Assembly: GCF_000258175.1 (NCBI RefSeq)
Contig: NZ_JH636049.1
Span: 4,317,482 to 4,381,481, forward strand
DNA: 64,000 bases
Reading direction: 5' to 3'
Source of the DNA: Saccharomonospora xinjiangensis XJ-54
Lineage (GTDB): Bacteria > Actinomycetota > Actinomycetes > Mycobacteriales > Pseudonocardiaceae
The notes beneath the pieces were generated by a model. It was not told the origin of the DNA and made no database searches. It saw nothing but the letters and a program-made list of their open reading frames with translations. Positions 37,207 to 46,604 of this stretch are shown piece after piece. A program made the translations under genes and the position numbers. The stretch's first letter is position 1. Each line of letters starts with the position of its first letter.

Positions 37207-38067
37207 ATGGAACACACGCCGCACAACGCGGGCTTCACCCTGCCCGCTGCCTACCTGTCGTCCACGACGTCGTCGTTCATCGATTTCCTCAAGGTGCAGG
37301 CGCCCGAGTTGCTGCCGCGCACGCGCGTGGAGGGAGTCCCGGTGGGCAACAGCCGGTTCGAACCACCACATGGCACCACGATCGTCGCCTCGACGTTCAA
37401 CGGCGGGGTACTGATCGCGGGTGACCGCAGGGCCACCGCGGGTAACACGATCGCCAGCCGCGACCTGGAGAAGGTGTACGTCACCGACGCCTACTCCGCG
37501 GTCGGCATCGCGGGCACCGCGGGTATCGCGCTCGACCTCGTGCGGCTCTACACGGTGGAACTCGCGCACTACGAGAAGATCGAGGGCGTCTCGCTGTCGC
37601 TGGACGGTAAGACCAACAAGCTCGCCACCATGGTGAAGGGTCACCTGGACGCCGCCATGGCGGGGCTCGCGGTGCTGCCGCTGTTCGTCGGCTACGACAT
37701 CGACGCGGGCGACCCGAAGCGGGCGGGGCGGATCGTGTCGTTCGACGTCACGGGCGGGCGCTATGAGGAGAGGGCGGGTTACCACGCCATCGGCTCCGGC
37801 TCGGTGTACGCGAAGTCGTCGCTGAAGAAGCTCTACGACCCCGAGGCCGACGCGGAGAGCGCGGTGCGGGCCGCGGTGGAGGCGCTGTACGACGCGGCCG
37901 ACGACGACACGGCCACGGGCGGGCCCGACCTCGTCCGCCACATCTATCCGACCGTGGTCACGATCACCGCCGAGCACGGCGCGGTGTCGCTTCCGGAGTC
38001 GGAGACGGCAGCCATCGCGCAAGCGGTGGTCCGTGAGCGGTCGGAACGCCCGGGAAGGCTCGGCTGA
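37207..38067 (+). CDS. prcB: Proteasome beta subunit
   Basis: PrcB forms the catalytic inner rings of the 20S proteasome. The 286-aa precursor has a 56-residue propeptide ending His-Gly, followed by the active-site nucleophile Thr57 ([21 protein letters not shown]). Autocleavage before Thr57 gives the mature N-terminal threonine hydrolase. The catalytic Asp and Lys neighbours (DRR, EKVYV) are conserved. The ATG at 37207 was chosen because it yields a propeptide length like M. tuberculosis; an upstream frame extends to 37135. prcA follows after 76 bp. Confidence 0.97.
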   Translation: MEHTPHNAGFTLPAAYLSSTTSSFIDFLKVQAPELLPRTRVEGVPVGNSRFEPPHGTTIVASTFNGGVLIAGDRRATAGNTIASRDLEKVYVTDAYSAVGIAGTAGIALDLVRLYTVELAHYEKIEGVSLSLDGKTNKLATMVKGHLDAAMAGLAVLPLFVGYDIDAGDPKRAGRIVSFDVTGGRYEERAGYHAIGSGSVYAKSSLKKLYDPEADAESAVRAAVEALYDAADDDTATGGPDLVRHIYPTVVTITAEHGAVSLPESETAAIAQAVVRERSERPGRLG

Positions 38068-38143
38068 ACCGCCGGTGCGGAAGCCGGGAAAGCTTGGAAC
38101 AGAGTAGTCCTGTCATCGATAGAGCAGAGCGGAGCCAACGCCA

Positions 38144-38953
38144 GTGACGATGCCGCTGTACGCCTCACCAGAGCAGTTGATGCGCGAGCGTTCGGAGCTC
38201 GCTCGTAAGGGCATCGCGCGGGGACGCAGTGTCGTCGTGCTCAAGTACCGGGGCGGCGTGCTGTTCGTGGCCGAGAACCCGTCGCCGACGTTGCACAAGG
38301 TGTCGGAGATCTACGACCGCATCGGGTTCGCCGCGGTCGGCCGCTACAGCGAGTTCGAGAGCCTACGCCGTGGCGGCATCCGGCACGTCGATCTCCAGGG
38401 GTACATGTACGACCGGAGGGACGTGAGCGCGCGGGCGCTGGCCAACGTGTACGCCCAAACCTTGAGCACGATCTTCACGGAGCAGCTGAAGCCGTTCGAG
38501 GTGGAGATCTGTGTGGCCCAGGTCGGCGCGAACTCGGAGGAGGATGAGCTGTACCGCCTGACCTACGACGGTTCGATCGTGATGGACGAGCCGAAGTACG
38601 TGGTCATGGGCGGGCAGACCGACGCCATCAACGCCAAGCTCAAGGACACCTTCTCCGACGGCATGGAACTCAACGCCGCGCTGGCTGTCGCGGTGGAGGC
38701 GCTGCGAGCTCCGGCGGGCTCGTCGGCGTCGGGTGGTTCCGGGGGCGGCGGCGACCTCGAACCGGGCAAGCTGGAGGTCGCGGTGCTCGACCGCGAACGC
38801 CCCGGGCGGAAGTTCCGCCGCATCACCGGCACCGCGCTGGAGGCTCTGATGCCGGGCTCGGGCCAGGACGGCGACTCCGCGTCCGGTGCGGCGGAAGCGT
38901 CCGAGCAACCCGGTCCGGCTGATTCGTCGCCCAGCGGCGACGCGACGAGCTGA
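38144..38953 (+). CDS. prcA: Proteasome alpha subunit
   Basis: PrcA builds the outer rings of the 20S core and, through its N-terminal residues, gates substrate entry. The product is 269 aa from the GTG at 38144 or 267 aa from the ATG at 38150 ([25 protein letters not shown]). The N-terminus, [32 protein letters not shown] and [19 protein letters not shown] match actinobacterial alpha subunits. The last 45 residues are an acidic, Ser/Gly-rich tail of low complexity. The MOSC gene begins six bp later. Confidence 0.96.
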   Translation: MTMPLYASPEQLMRERSELARKGIARGRSVVVLKYRGGVLFVAENPSPTLHKVSEIYDRIGFAAVGRYSEFESLRRGGIRHVDLQGYMYDRRDVSARALANVYAQTLSTIFTEQLKPFEVEICVAQVGANSEEDELYRLTYDGSIVMDEPKYVVMGGQTDAINAKLKDTFSDGMELNAALAVAVEALRAPAGSSASGGSGGGGDLEPGKLEVAVLDRERPGRKFRRITGTALEALMPGSGQDGDSASGAAEASEQPGPADSSPSGDATS

Positions 38954-38959
38954 GCGCCG

Positions 38960-39850
38960 GTGGCGAGAATCGCGGCCCTGGTCCACTACCCGGTCAAGGG
39001 GTGCGCCGGGGTCGAGATCACCGAGGGTCTTCTGTCGGATGCCGGGCTGGGCCACGACCGCACGTTCATGGTCGTGGACTCCGACGGCGGGTTCCTCAGC
39101 CAGCGCAAGGATCCACGGCTGGCGCTGGTGCGGCCGGCCATCATCGGCGCGATGGCCGATCTCGGCGACGTCGGTGCTGCGACCGAGGTGGAGGACATCC
39201 CGCGCCTGACATTGGCGGCTCCCGGGATCGAGCCGTTCTCTCTCGCTGTTGACCCCTCGGGCGAGACGGGCGTGCCGATGGCCGTGCGGCTGCACGGGTT
39301 GTCCTTCTCCGGTCTCGATCAGGGCGACGAGGTCGCAGGCTGGCTGAGTACGGTCCTGAGCCGTCCGTGCCGGTTGGTGCGGGTCCCACCGGATCACGAC
39401 CGCCTCACAGGCGGGGAAACGCCTGGCACGTCGGGATTCGCCGACAGCAGCGCGGTTCTGGCCGTGTCGCTTCAGAGCCTGGCGGAGCTGAACTCCAGGC
39501 TGGAGGCGCGGGGTGCCACGCCGGTGCCGGTGAACCGGTTCCGGCCCAACATCGTCATCGATGGCTGGCACGGGCCGCATGTCGAGGACGACATGAGGCG
39601 GTTCGAGGTCGGTCAGGCCGAGCTCGGGTTCACCAATGTAGCCATCCGGTGTGCCGTGACCACGGTCGATCAGGCCACGGGCGAGCGCAAGGGCCCCGAG
39701 CCGCTGCGCACGCTGGCGGACTACCGGCGGATCGCGGGCGGTGTCATCTTCGGGGCCAAGTTCTCGGTGACGCGCGCCGGTAAAATCTCTGTCGGCGACG
39801 AGGTGCGTGTGACCCGCTGGGCCGAGGACGGCGCCCCTTCCGGCGAGTGA
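38960..39850 (+). CDS. MOSC-domain protein
   Basis: The 296-aa protein has an N-terminal MOSC beta-barrel (IAALVHYPVKGCAGVEI, GLGHDRTFMVVD) and a C-terminal MOSC domain. The latter has FADSSAVLAVSLQSLAELN, VPVNRFRPNIVI, and the conserved Cys in AIRCAVTTVDQATGE that binds molybdenum cofactor in relatives such as mARC and YcbX. These enzymes reduce N-hydroxylated compounds. It starts with GTG six bp after prcA and is probably co-transcribed with the proteasome genes. A terminator follows. Confidence 0.88.
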   Translation: MARIAALVHYPVKGCAGVEITEGLLSDAGLGHDRTFMVVDSDGGFLSQRKDPRLALVRPAIIGAMADLGDVGAATEVEDIPRLTLAAPGIEPFSLAVDPSGETGVPMAVRLHGLSFSGLDQGDEVAGWLSTVLSRPCRLVRVPPDHDRLTGGETPGTSGFADSSAVLAVSLQSLAELNSRLEARGATPVPVNRFRPNIVIDGWHGPHVEDDMRRFEVGQAELGFTNVAIRCAVTTVDQATGERKGPEPLRTLADYRRIAGGVIFGAKFSVTRAGKISVGDEVRVTRWAEDGAPSGE

Positions 39851-39877
39851 GCCCCCGCCATGGACAACGACGGGGGC
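39851..39877. terminator. Stem-loop after the MOSC gene
   Basis: GCCCCCG (39851-39857) pairs with CGGGGGC (39871-39877) around a 13-nt loop, followed by TT. It lies in the 60 bp between two convergent genes and would end the proteasome transcript. Confidence 0.6.
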
Positions 39878-39910
39878 TTGGTGAGGCGACGGCGAACCGG
39901 CCCTGCTGGG

Positions 39911-41386
39911 CTAGGGGAGCTGCCTTCCCGGTCGGTACACCGAGAGAGCACTCGGGCGCGAGCGGAAGCGGAACCTGCGTCCCAGCGGCCCCACTTCGCC
40001 GTCGGTGGCGATGCGGCGATTGCCGTCGAGGATGGCGACATCAAGTTCGGGCAGGTCGCACTGCTTGTAGACGTGGCTGGTCTCCAGCGTGTTCGTCAGA
40101 ACGGCGAGCAGGAACCGCACGCGAGAGTACGGCCGGTCGGCCCTGAGGTAGCGGACGTCGAGCAGGCCGGTGTCGAGGGCGGGCCTTCGTGAGGGGATGA
40201 CGCCTTTCGGGGCGTAGGTGCCGTTGCCGACGAAGAGCAGCCACACCAGCAGGTACTCGCCGTTCAACCGCACGCGCAGCGGCCGGGCGCTGCGGAGGGT
40301 GCGGACCATGGCGATGACCGCTGACGGCCACTTCGGATGCCGCCGTTGGATGGTTTCGCGCATCCGCACCATTTCCGGGTAGCCCCCGAGGCTCGCCGTG
40401 TTGACGAACCAGCGGCGGGCGGTGCCCTCGTCGTTCTCGATCTCCACCTCGCCGAGGTCGATGCCCACGGCCTCGCCTGCGCGGGTGGCCGCGTCCGTGT
40501 CGGCGAGATAGCGCAATCCGAGGTCTCGGGCGAAGTGGTTGAGGGTTCCCGCGGGAATGAGTGCGAGCGGGAGTCCGGTGTCCGCCGCGACCGAGGCCAC
40601 GGCAGCGGCGGTGCCGTCACCTCCGGCGACCCCGAGGGCCTTGACGTTTCCCGGGCGCCGCCGGAGCTCGCCGGTGATCTGGGCGCGCAGATCGGCACCT
40701 GGCTCGGGGTGGACGATGACGGTGTGTGGCCACAGTGCCTGGATCTCGGCGGTCGGATCGTCGGCCGGGTTGCCGGAGTTGGGGTTGACCACCGTGAGGA
40801 TGTGCGCGCCCTCCCGAAGAGCAGGGGCGTCGGCAGGATGCGCCGTGTGCGCGCGGGCGTCGGTGTGCAGCGGCCACCAGTGACGGGTGGCCAATGCGAC
40901 GACCACGCCGAGCGCGGCCCCCGCCCCGATGTCACTCGGCCAGTGCACTCCGGTGTGGATCCGGGAATAGGCCACGGCGGCGCCCAGCGGGGCCAGCACG
41001 GCGCCGAGACGAGGTGATTCGAGAGCGGCAGCCGTGACGAACGCGGCGGCGGAGGCCGCATGGCCGGAAGGGAACGACGAGGACGTTGGGCGCTTGTGCA
41101 GCCGCCGGACCTCGGGAACGACCTCGGCAGCGGGCCGCCTGCGCGGCAGAAGTGGTTTGCCGACGAGGTTGGCGGTGGCGCTCGCGCCAGCCAGCGCGAT
41201 CAGGCCTCGCAGCGCCGCGCGTCGCGTCGGGCCCTTGCGGGTGGCGAGCCCCGCGGCGATGGCCCACCACAGACGTCCCTTGTCCGCGGACCGCGTGAGC
41301 CGGGTCAGTGCCGAGTCCGCGGGGGTGTGGGGCAGGGCTGCGCTGTATCGCATGACGAGGCGGTCGGCTGCGCTCACCCGGTGCAT
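39911..41386 (-). CDS. Fusion of PAP2 phosphatase and diacylglycerol-kinase-type lipid kinase
   Basis: The 491-aa protein joins two domains. Residues 1-180 form a PAP2 phosphatase with KPLLPRRRP (KX6RP), FPSGHAAS and SRIHTGVHWPSD, the three PAP2 motifs. Residues 195-490 form a DAGK-catalytic fold: VVNPNSGN, GVAGGDGTAAAVA and LIPAGTLNHFARDLGL. Such fusions act on lipid phosphates, perhaps dephosphorylating one lipid and phosphorylating another. Membrane helices are limited to the PAP2 half. It runs opposite to the proteasome genes around it. A separate lipid kinase lies at 46605-47528. Confidence 0.88.
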   Translation of the reverse strand: MHRVSAADRLVMRYSAALPHTPADSALTRLTRSADKGRLWWAIAAGLATRKGPTRRAALRGLIALAGASATANLVGKPLLPRRRPAAEVVPEVRRLHKRPTSSSFPSGHAASAAAFVTAAALESPRLGAVLAPLGAAVAYSRIHTGVHWPSDIGAGAALGVVVALATRHWWPLHTDARAHTAHPADAPALREGAHILTVVNPNSGNPADDPTAEIQALWPHTVIVHPEPGADLRAQITGELRRRPGNVKALGVAGGDGTAAAVASVAADTGLPLALIPAGTLNHFARDLGLRYLADTDAATRAGEAVGIDLGEVEIENDEGTARRWFVNTASLGGYPEMVRMRETIQRRHPKWPSAVIAMVRTLRSARPLRVRLNGEYLLVWLLFVGNGTYAPKGVIPSRRPALDTGLLDVRYLRADRPYSRVRFLLAVLTNTLETSHVYKQCDLPELDVAILDGNRRIATDGEVGPLGRRFRFRSRPSALSVYRPGRQLP

Positions 41387-41489
41387 CCTGCGCGCCAGGT
41401 GGGTGATGACGACGTCGATGATTAGGCCACCTCGGTTCTGAAAGTCTTTCGTTCACCGTACCGTGGCCGAAAGCGCCTACTCTTGAAGG

Positions 41490-42848
41490 ATGCAGCGGCG
41501 GATCTTTGGGATCGAAACCGAGTTCGGGGTCACCTGCACCTTCCACGGGCAGCGAAGGTTGTCTCCCGACGAAGTGGCGCGCTACCTGTTCCGGAGGGTC
41601 GTGTCCTGGGGCCGGTCCTCGAACGTGTTCCTGTCCAACGGCTCCCGCCTGTATCTCGACGTGGGGTCGCACCCCGAGTACGCCACCGCCGAGTGTGACG
41701 ACCTGACACAGCTGGTGACACACGACAAGGCGGGCGAGCGGATTCTGGAGGATCTGCTCGTCGATGCCGAGCGCCGCCTCGCGGACGAGGGCATCGGCGG
41801 CGACATCTTCCTCTTCAAGAACAACACCGACTCGGCAGGCAATTCCTACGGCTGCCACGAGAATTACCTCGTGACCCGCGCGGGTGAGTTCTCGCGGGTG
41901 GCGGATGTCCTCCTGCCGTTCCTCGTGACCCGGCAGCTCATCTGCGGGGCGGGGAAGGTGCTGCAGACGCCGCGTGGCGCGGTGTACTGCCTTTCGCAGC
42001 GAGCCGAGCACATCTGGGAGGGCGTGTCGAGCGCGACGACGCGCTCCCGGCCGATCATCAACACGCGCGACGAGCCGCACGCCGACGCGGAACGCTACCG
42101 CAGGCTGCACGTGATCGTCGGGGACTCGAACATGGCGGAGCCGACGACGCTGCTGAAGGTCGGCTCGGTCAACCTCGTGCTGGAGATGATCGAGGAGGGC
42201 ATCCAGTTCAGGGACTTCACGCTGGACAACCCGATCAGGGCGATCAGGGAGATCAGCCACGATCTGACGGGACGACGGCAGGTGCGGCTGGCAGGAGGCA
42301 GGGAGGCCTCGGCGCTGGAGATCCAGCGTGAGTACTACGCCAGGGCCGTGCAGCACGTGGAAGCGGGAGGAGGGTCGCCCGCGTCACGTCAGGTGATCGA
42401 TCTGTGGGGCAGGGCGCTGGACGCCGTGGAACAGCAGGACTTCTCTGATATCGACACCGAGATCGACTGGGCGATCAAGCATCGGCTCGTCGAGCGCTAC
42501 CGCAGCAAGCACAACCTGGTGCTGTCCGATCCGAGGGTCGCGCAGCTCGACCTCGCCTACCACGACATCCGTCGCGGCCGAGGCGTGTTCGATCTGTTGC
42601 AGCGCAAGGGTTTGGTGCGGCGCATCACCGATGACGGCGAGATCGAACTCGCCAAGGACACCCCGCCTCAGACCACCCGCGCGAAGCTGCGGGGTGACTT
42701 CATCGCCGCGGCGCAGCAGGCGGGGCGTGACTTCACCGTTGACTGGGTGCATCTGAAGTTGAACGACCAGGCTCAGCGGACAGTGTTGTGCAAGGACCCG
42801 TTCCGCTCCGTGGACGAGCGGGTCGAACGGTTGATCAGCTCGCTCTGA
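41490..42848 (+). CDS. pafA: Pup-protein ligase
   Basis: PafA uses ATP to join the C-terminal Glu of deamidated Pup to substrate lysines. The 452-aa protein has Glu9 (GIETEFGV), Asp57 in [51 protein letters not shown] and a C-terminal domain with [22 protein letters not shown]. It lacks the Dop insertion, which separates it from dop. The ATG at 41490 follows TACTCT (41478-41483) by six nt, suggesting a leaderless start. pafB and pafC follow. Confidence 0.97.
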   Translation: MQRRIFGIETEFGVTCTFHGQRRLSPDEVARYLFRRVVSWGRSSNVFLSNGSRLYLDVGSHPEYATAECDDLTQLVTHDKAGERILEDLLVDAERRLADEGIGGDIFLFKNNTDSAGNSYGCHENYLVTRAGEFSRVADVLLPFLVTRQLICGAGKVLQTPRGAVYCLSQRAEHIWEGVSSATTRSRPIINTRDEPHADAERYRRLHVIVGDSNMAEPTTLLKVGSVNLVLEMIEEGIQFRDFTLDNPIRAIREISHDLTGRRQVRLAGGREASALEIQREYYARAVQHVEAGGGSPASRQVIDLWGRALDAVEQQDFSDIDTEIDWAIKHRLVERYRSKHNLVLSDPRVAQLDLAYHDIRRGRGVFDLLQRKGLVRRITDDGEIELAKDTPPQTTRAKLRGDFIAAAQQAGRDFTVDWVHLKLNDQAQRTVLCKDPFRSVDERVERLISSL

Positions 42849-42920
42849 ACCGGCGCGCTTGCCGGGCGTGAGGGGCCTGGCCTGCGCGGGGCGCGCCGGG
42901 CGGGCGCTAGGGTTACGAGG

Positions 42921-43904
42921 GTGTCCACCGCCCGTGCCGAGCGCCTGGTGAACCTGGTGCTCGCTCTGTTATCGACTCGGCAGTACCTGACGTCCGAGCG
43001 GATTCGCGGCATCGTGCCCGGCTACATCGATGCCACGAGCGACGAGGCGTTCTCGCGCATGTTCGAGCGCGACAAGGCGGAGCTGCGCGATCTGGGCATC
43101 CCACTCGAAACCGGGCGCAACTCGGCGTTCGACCCCGTGGAGGGATATCGGATCGCCCGCCGTGACTACGAGCTCGGTGACGTCGAACTGGCGCCCGACG
43201 AGGCCGCTGCCGTCGCGCTGGCCGTGCGGCTGTGGGACTCGCCGGAGCTGACCGGCCAGGCACAGGGCGCGCTGGTGAAGTTGCGCGCAGCCGGGGTCGA
43301 GGTGGACGAGCATGCGGCCACGCCCGTCGAGCCGAGGGTGCACGCCGAGCCCGCGTTCGCGCCGCTGCTGTCGGCCGTGCAGGCGGGACGGGTGGTGCGT
43401 TTCGACTACCGGCGATCGTCGTCGCCGGAGCGGCGTCCTCGCACGGTGGAGCCGTGGGGTGTGGTGTCGTGGCGGGCCCGCTGGTATCTCGTCGGCCATG
43501 ACAGGGACCGCGACGCGCCGCGGTGTTTCCGCCTTTCCCGGATCACCGGGCCGGTGCGCGCGCTGGGCCGCCCCGGCGCCGTGACGCGGCCCCAGGACGT
43601 CAACCTGCTGGAGTTCGTCGCGGGAGTCGGCGGTGGTGAACGGGACCCCCAGCCGGTGATGCGGGCGCGGTTGTGGCTCGCGGAGGGCCGCGCCGCCGGT
43701 ATCCGCAGGCATGCCACCGTGGTGGGCCGCCGGGCGGTCGCCGATGTCGATGGTGACGTGGTGGAACTGGACCTCTGGGCGCCGGAGAGCGCCGCCGACT
43801 GGATCGCGGGCCACGGTCCTGACGCGCTGGTGCTGGAGCCGGATGTGCTGGCCAAGGCGGTGGCCGACCGGTGGGAGCGCGTGGTGCAGGAGGTGCGGCG
43901 GTGA
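42921..43904 (+). CDS. pafB: PafB, WYL-domain transcriptional regulator
   Basis: PafB and PafC form a heteromeric WYL-domain activator of the SOS-independent DNA-damage response in mycobacteria, sensing single-stranded DNA. The 327-aa protein has an N-terminal winged helix (RAERLVNLVLALLSTRQYLTSERIR) and a central WYL domain (VVRFDYRRSSSPERRPRTVEPWGVVSWRARWYLVGHD). A C-terminal extension follows. The start is GTG with TAGGGT (42908-42913) seven nt upstream. pafC begins within its stop codon (GTGA overlap), so the two are translationally coupled. Confidence 0.93.
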   Translation: MSTARAERLVNLVLALLSTRQYLTSERIRGIVPGYIDATSDEAFSRMFERDKAELRDLGIPLETGRNSAFDPVEGYRIARRDYELGDVELAPDEAAAVALAVRLWDSPELTGQAQGALVKLRAAGVEVDEHAATPVEPRVHAEPAFAPLLSAVQAGRVVRFDYRRSSSPERRPRTVEPWGVVSWRARWYLVGHDRDRDAPRCFRLSRITGPVRALGRPGAVTRPQDVNLLEFVAGVGGGERDPQPVMRARLWLAEGRAAGIRRHATVVGRRAVADVDGDVVELDLWAPESAADWIAGHGPDALVLEPDVLAKAVADRWERVVQEVRR

Positions 43905-44881
43905 GCGGATCGGGTGATCGGCTGCCGAGGCTCCTCGCGCTCGTGCCGTATCTGCTGGCGAGGCCGGGCATCCGGATCGACGAGGCGGCCCGCGATTTCG
44001 ACGTCACTCCGAGGCAGTTGCGCAAGGATCTCGAACTGCTCTGGATGTGCGGCCTTCCGGGGTACGGCCCCGGTGACCTCATCGACCTCTCCTTCGACGG
44101 CGACACCGTGTCGGTGACCTACGACGCGGGCATGCGCCGCCCGCTTCGCCTGACGGGCGCTGAGGCCAGTGCACTGCTGATCGCCTTGCGGGCGCTGGCC
44201 GAGACGCCGGGCGTTGTCGATGCCGACAGCGTGCACAGAGCCATCGCCAAGATCGAGGCCGCATCGGGCGACGCCCGGCCTTCCGGCGTGGTGGTGGGCA
44301 GCGGTATCCGGGAGGCGGCCACCACGGCGGCGACTCGCGAGACACTGCGGCAGGCGTTGCAGCGTGGCCGCGCACTGTGGTTGCGATACTACAGCGCGTC
44401 GAAGGACACGATCACCGAACGCACCGTTGACCCGATGCGGCTGCTGATCGTGCAGGGCATCAGTTACCTGGAGGCGTGGTGCCGCAAGGCCGAGTCCGTC
44501 CGCCTGTTCCGGCTCGACCGCATCGACGAGCTGACCGTGCTGGAGGAGCAGGCGTCCCCGCCCGACGCGGCGACCCCGAAGGACCTGTCCGAGGGCGTCT
44601 TTCCGCAGCGGCCCGAGTATCCGGAGGCCGAACTCGTTCTCGAACCGGACGCGCGGTGGGTCGCCGAGTACTACCAGTGCGAGGAGCTGGCGGAACTCGA
44701 CGGAGGCAGGTTGCGGGTGCGGATGCGCTACGCCGACGAGTCGTGGCTCGTGCGCCTGGTGCTGCGTCAGCGGGGAGAGGTGAAGGTCGAGCGGCCGGCC
44801 AGTGTCGCGGAGGCTGTTCGCCTGCGAGCCGCCGAGGCGCTGGCACGTGCTCGTCACCTCGACGCAACCTCGGCTGATTAG
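43901..44881 (+). CDS. pafC: PafC, WYL-domain transcriptional regulator
   Basis: The 326-aa partner of PafB has an N-terminal HTH (RLLALVPYLLARPGIRIDEAARDFDVTPRQLRKDLELL). Its WYL domain carries RALWLRYYSASKDTITERTVDPMRLLIVQGISYLEAWCRKAESVRLFRLDRI. The GTG at 43901 overlaps the pafB stop. The pair normally lies downstream of pafA, as here, although its regulon concerns DNA repair. The C-terminal 90 residues form the WCX-type extension seen in these proteins. Confidence 0.93.
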   Translation: MSGSGDRLPRLLALVPYLLARPGIRIDEAARDFDVTPRQLRKDLELLWMCGLPGYGPGDLIDLSFDGDTVSVTYDAGMRRPLRLTGAEASALLIALRALAETPGVVDADSVHRAIAKIEAASGDARPSGVVVGSGIREAATTAATRETLRQALQRGRALWLRYYSASKDTITERTVDPMRLLIVQGISYLEAWCRKAESVRLFRLDRIDELTVLEEQASPPDAATPKDLSEGVFPQRPEYPEAELVLEPDARWVAEYYQCEELAELDGGRLRVRMRYADESWLVRLVLRQRGEVKVERPASVAEAVRLRAAEALARARHLDATSAD

Positions 44882-44885
44882 GGTG

Positions 44886-45128
44886 ATGCCCGTGCTGTAC
44901 ATGGTGAGTGCCGCTCTCGTCGTGGCCGCGGTCGCCGGTGCCGGACCTGTCGTGGTCCGCGTGTTCCGGCTCTTGCGCGTCTACCGCGCGAGCGCGAGCA
45001 TGGTGTCGGCTCGCACTGGTGATCGGGTCGGGTTGCTGCGGGCGCGGTCCGCGGCCGTTCGTGTCGCGGTCCGCCAGCGTCGCCGCCACCGGCGCGACAC
45101 CGCGGCAGCACAGTACGATCGACCGTGA
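44886..45128 (+). CDS. Small single-pass membrane protein between pafC and tatA
   Basis: The 80-aa product starts MPVLYMVSAALVVAAVAGAG, one hydrophobic helix, and continues with a basic, Arg-rich tail (VFRLLRVYRA ... RQRRRHRRD). It is not a second Tat component by sequence. It begins five bp after pafC and ends 20 bp before tatA, so it is probably expressed with them. The ATG at 44886 was chosen because it starts the helix. The function is unknown. Confidence 0.6.
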   Translation: MPVLYMVSAALVVAAVAGAGPVVVRVFRLLRVYRASASMVSARTGDRVGLLRARSAAVRVAVRQRRRHRRDTAAAQYDRP

Positions 45129-45148
45129 ACGAGTAAGGAGGCCAGGCG

Positions 45149-45577
45149 ATGAATGCGTTGCAGCCGTGGCATTTGATCATTCTGGTTCTTGTCGTGGTTC
45201 TGCTGTTCGGCGCCAAGCGCCTGCCCGACGCGGCCAGGTCGATCGGCAAGTCGATGAAGGTGTTCAAGGCCGAGACCAAGGACCTGCGTGAGTCGGGCCA
45301 GAGCTCCGACCCCGCGGCCACCGCCGCGCAGGCGGCTCCGGTGACCGAGCCCGACACCCGCCAGTTGCCGCAGTCGGCCACGACTCCGCCCGTGCCGCAG
45401 GCTCCGGCCACCCCGCCCGCTCCCGCAGCCTCGGTCACCCCGCCCCCGGCAGCCCCGGCAACCCCGCCACAGGCGAACGCGGCAGGCACCGACGACCAGG
45501 TCGAGCAGCTTCAGCGGCAGCTCGACGAGTTGAAGCGGCAGCAGGCCGCCCAGCGGGCGCAGAACAACGCGGGCTGA
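45149..45577 (+). CDS. tatA: Sec-independent translocase protein TatA
   Basis: TatA oligomerises to form the path for folded proteins in twin-arginine export. The 142-aa protein has the short N-terminal membrane helix ([14 protein letters not shown]), the [22 protein letters not shown] amphipathic helix, and a long Pro/Ala/Gln-rich tail (residues 50-125) ending in a coiled-coil-like [19 protein letters not shown]. The tail is longer than in E. coli TatA, as is usual in actinobacteria. The ATG has AAGGAGG upstream. tatC follows. Confidence 0.94.
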   Translation: MNALQPWHLIILVLVVVLLFGAKRLPDAARSIGKSMKVFKAETKDLRESGQSSDPAATAAQAAPVTEPDTRQLPQSATTPPVPQAPATPPAPAASVTPPPAAPATPPQANAAGTDDQVEQLQRQLDELKRQQAAQRAQNNAG

Positions 45578-45654
45578 ACCCCTCTCGGACGGCGCTTCGC
45601 GGCGCCGCCAACGCTGCCTGATTCGTCAACACGGGATGGAAACGGACACGGTTC

Positions 45655-46602
45655 GTGGCGGATTCCTCGAACGACCGCACCAGTAAGCGGCGTAAGCGCA
45701 GCCGTCGGCACAATCCCGACGGCACGATGACGCTGATCGAGCACATCTACGAGTTCCGCCGCCGTCTGGGTTTCGCATTGATCGCGCTGGTGGCGGGCGG
45801 GGCTCTCGGGTTTCTCTGGTTCACCAACAGCGTCGGACCCATCCCGTCGCTCGGGGACATCGTCAAAGGGCCGTACTGCGCGATCCCTCCTGAGCAGCGG
45901 TTCCCGAGGGAGGGGCCGTGCCGGCTGTTGCAGACCGTGCCGTTCGAAGCCTTCATGATCCAGCTGAAGGTGGGCCTGACGGCCGGTGCTGTGCTGTTCG
46001 CCCCAGTGTGGCTCTACCAGCTCTGGGCGTTCATCGCTCCTGGACTGTACTCGAAGGAACGCAAGTACGCGCTCGTCTTCGTCGGGTTCGCGAGCGTGCT
46101 GTTCGCCGCCGGTGCCGTGCTCGCGTACGCCATGGTGCCGTTCGCCCTTGAGATCCTGGTGAACTTCGGCGGCGGCGCGTTCGACACCTGGTTCACCGGT
46201 GACAAGTACGTCTCGTTCGTGCTGTCGCTGTTGCTGATCTTCGGGGTGAGCTTCGAGGTCCCGCTGCTGGTGATCATGCTGAACCGCGTCGGTGTGGTCA
46301 GCTACGCCCAGCTCAGCAAGTGGCGAAGGGGCCTGATCTTCATCGCGTTCGTCTTCGCGGCCTTTGTGACGCCTGCGGACCCGTTCTCCATGATCGCGCT
46401 CGCCGGCGCGCTGACGGTGTTGCTGGAGCTGTCGTTCCAGATCACCCGCATCCACGACAAGCGCAAGGCTCGCCGCCGGGGCGAGGAGAACTGGGATCAG
46501 CTCGCGGACGACGAGCCTGCTCCGTTCCACTACACGCCGAGCACGATCGACGACGAACCCGGCGCCACCGGCGGTAAGTCCCGCGCCGAGGATGTCACCT
46601 GA
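45655..46602 (+). CDS. tatC: Sec-independent translocase protein TatC
   Basis: TatC is the six-helix receptor that recognises twin-arginine signal peptides together with TatB-type partners. The 315-aa protein starts with a basic N-terminus and MTLIEHIYEFRRRLGFALIAL, then VPFEAFMIQLKVGLTAGAVLFAPVWLYQLWAFIAPGLYSKERKY and the conserved GVSFEVPLLVIML. The C-terminal tail of about 70 residues is acidic and polar. The start is GTG. No tatB is present in the window. A lipid kinase starts two bp after its stop. Confidence 0.95.
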   Translation: MADSSNDRTSKRRKRSRRHNPDGTMTLIEHIYEFRRRLGFALIALVAGGALGFLWFTNSVGPIPSLGDIVKGPYCAIPPEQRFPREGPCRLLQTVPFEAFMIQLKVGLTAGAVLFAPVWLYQLWAFIAPGLYSKERKYALVFVGFASVLFAAGAVLAYAMVPFALEILVNFGGGAFDTWFTGDKYVSFVLSLLLIFGVSFEVPLLVIMLNRVGVVSYAQLSKWRRGLIFIAFVFAAFVTPADPFSMIALAGALTVLLELSFQITRIHDKRKARRRGEENWDQLADDEPAPFHYTPSTIDDEPGATGGKSRAEDVT

Positions 46603-46604
46603 GC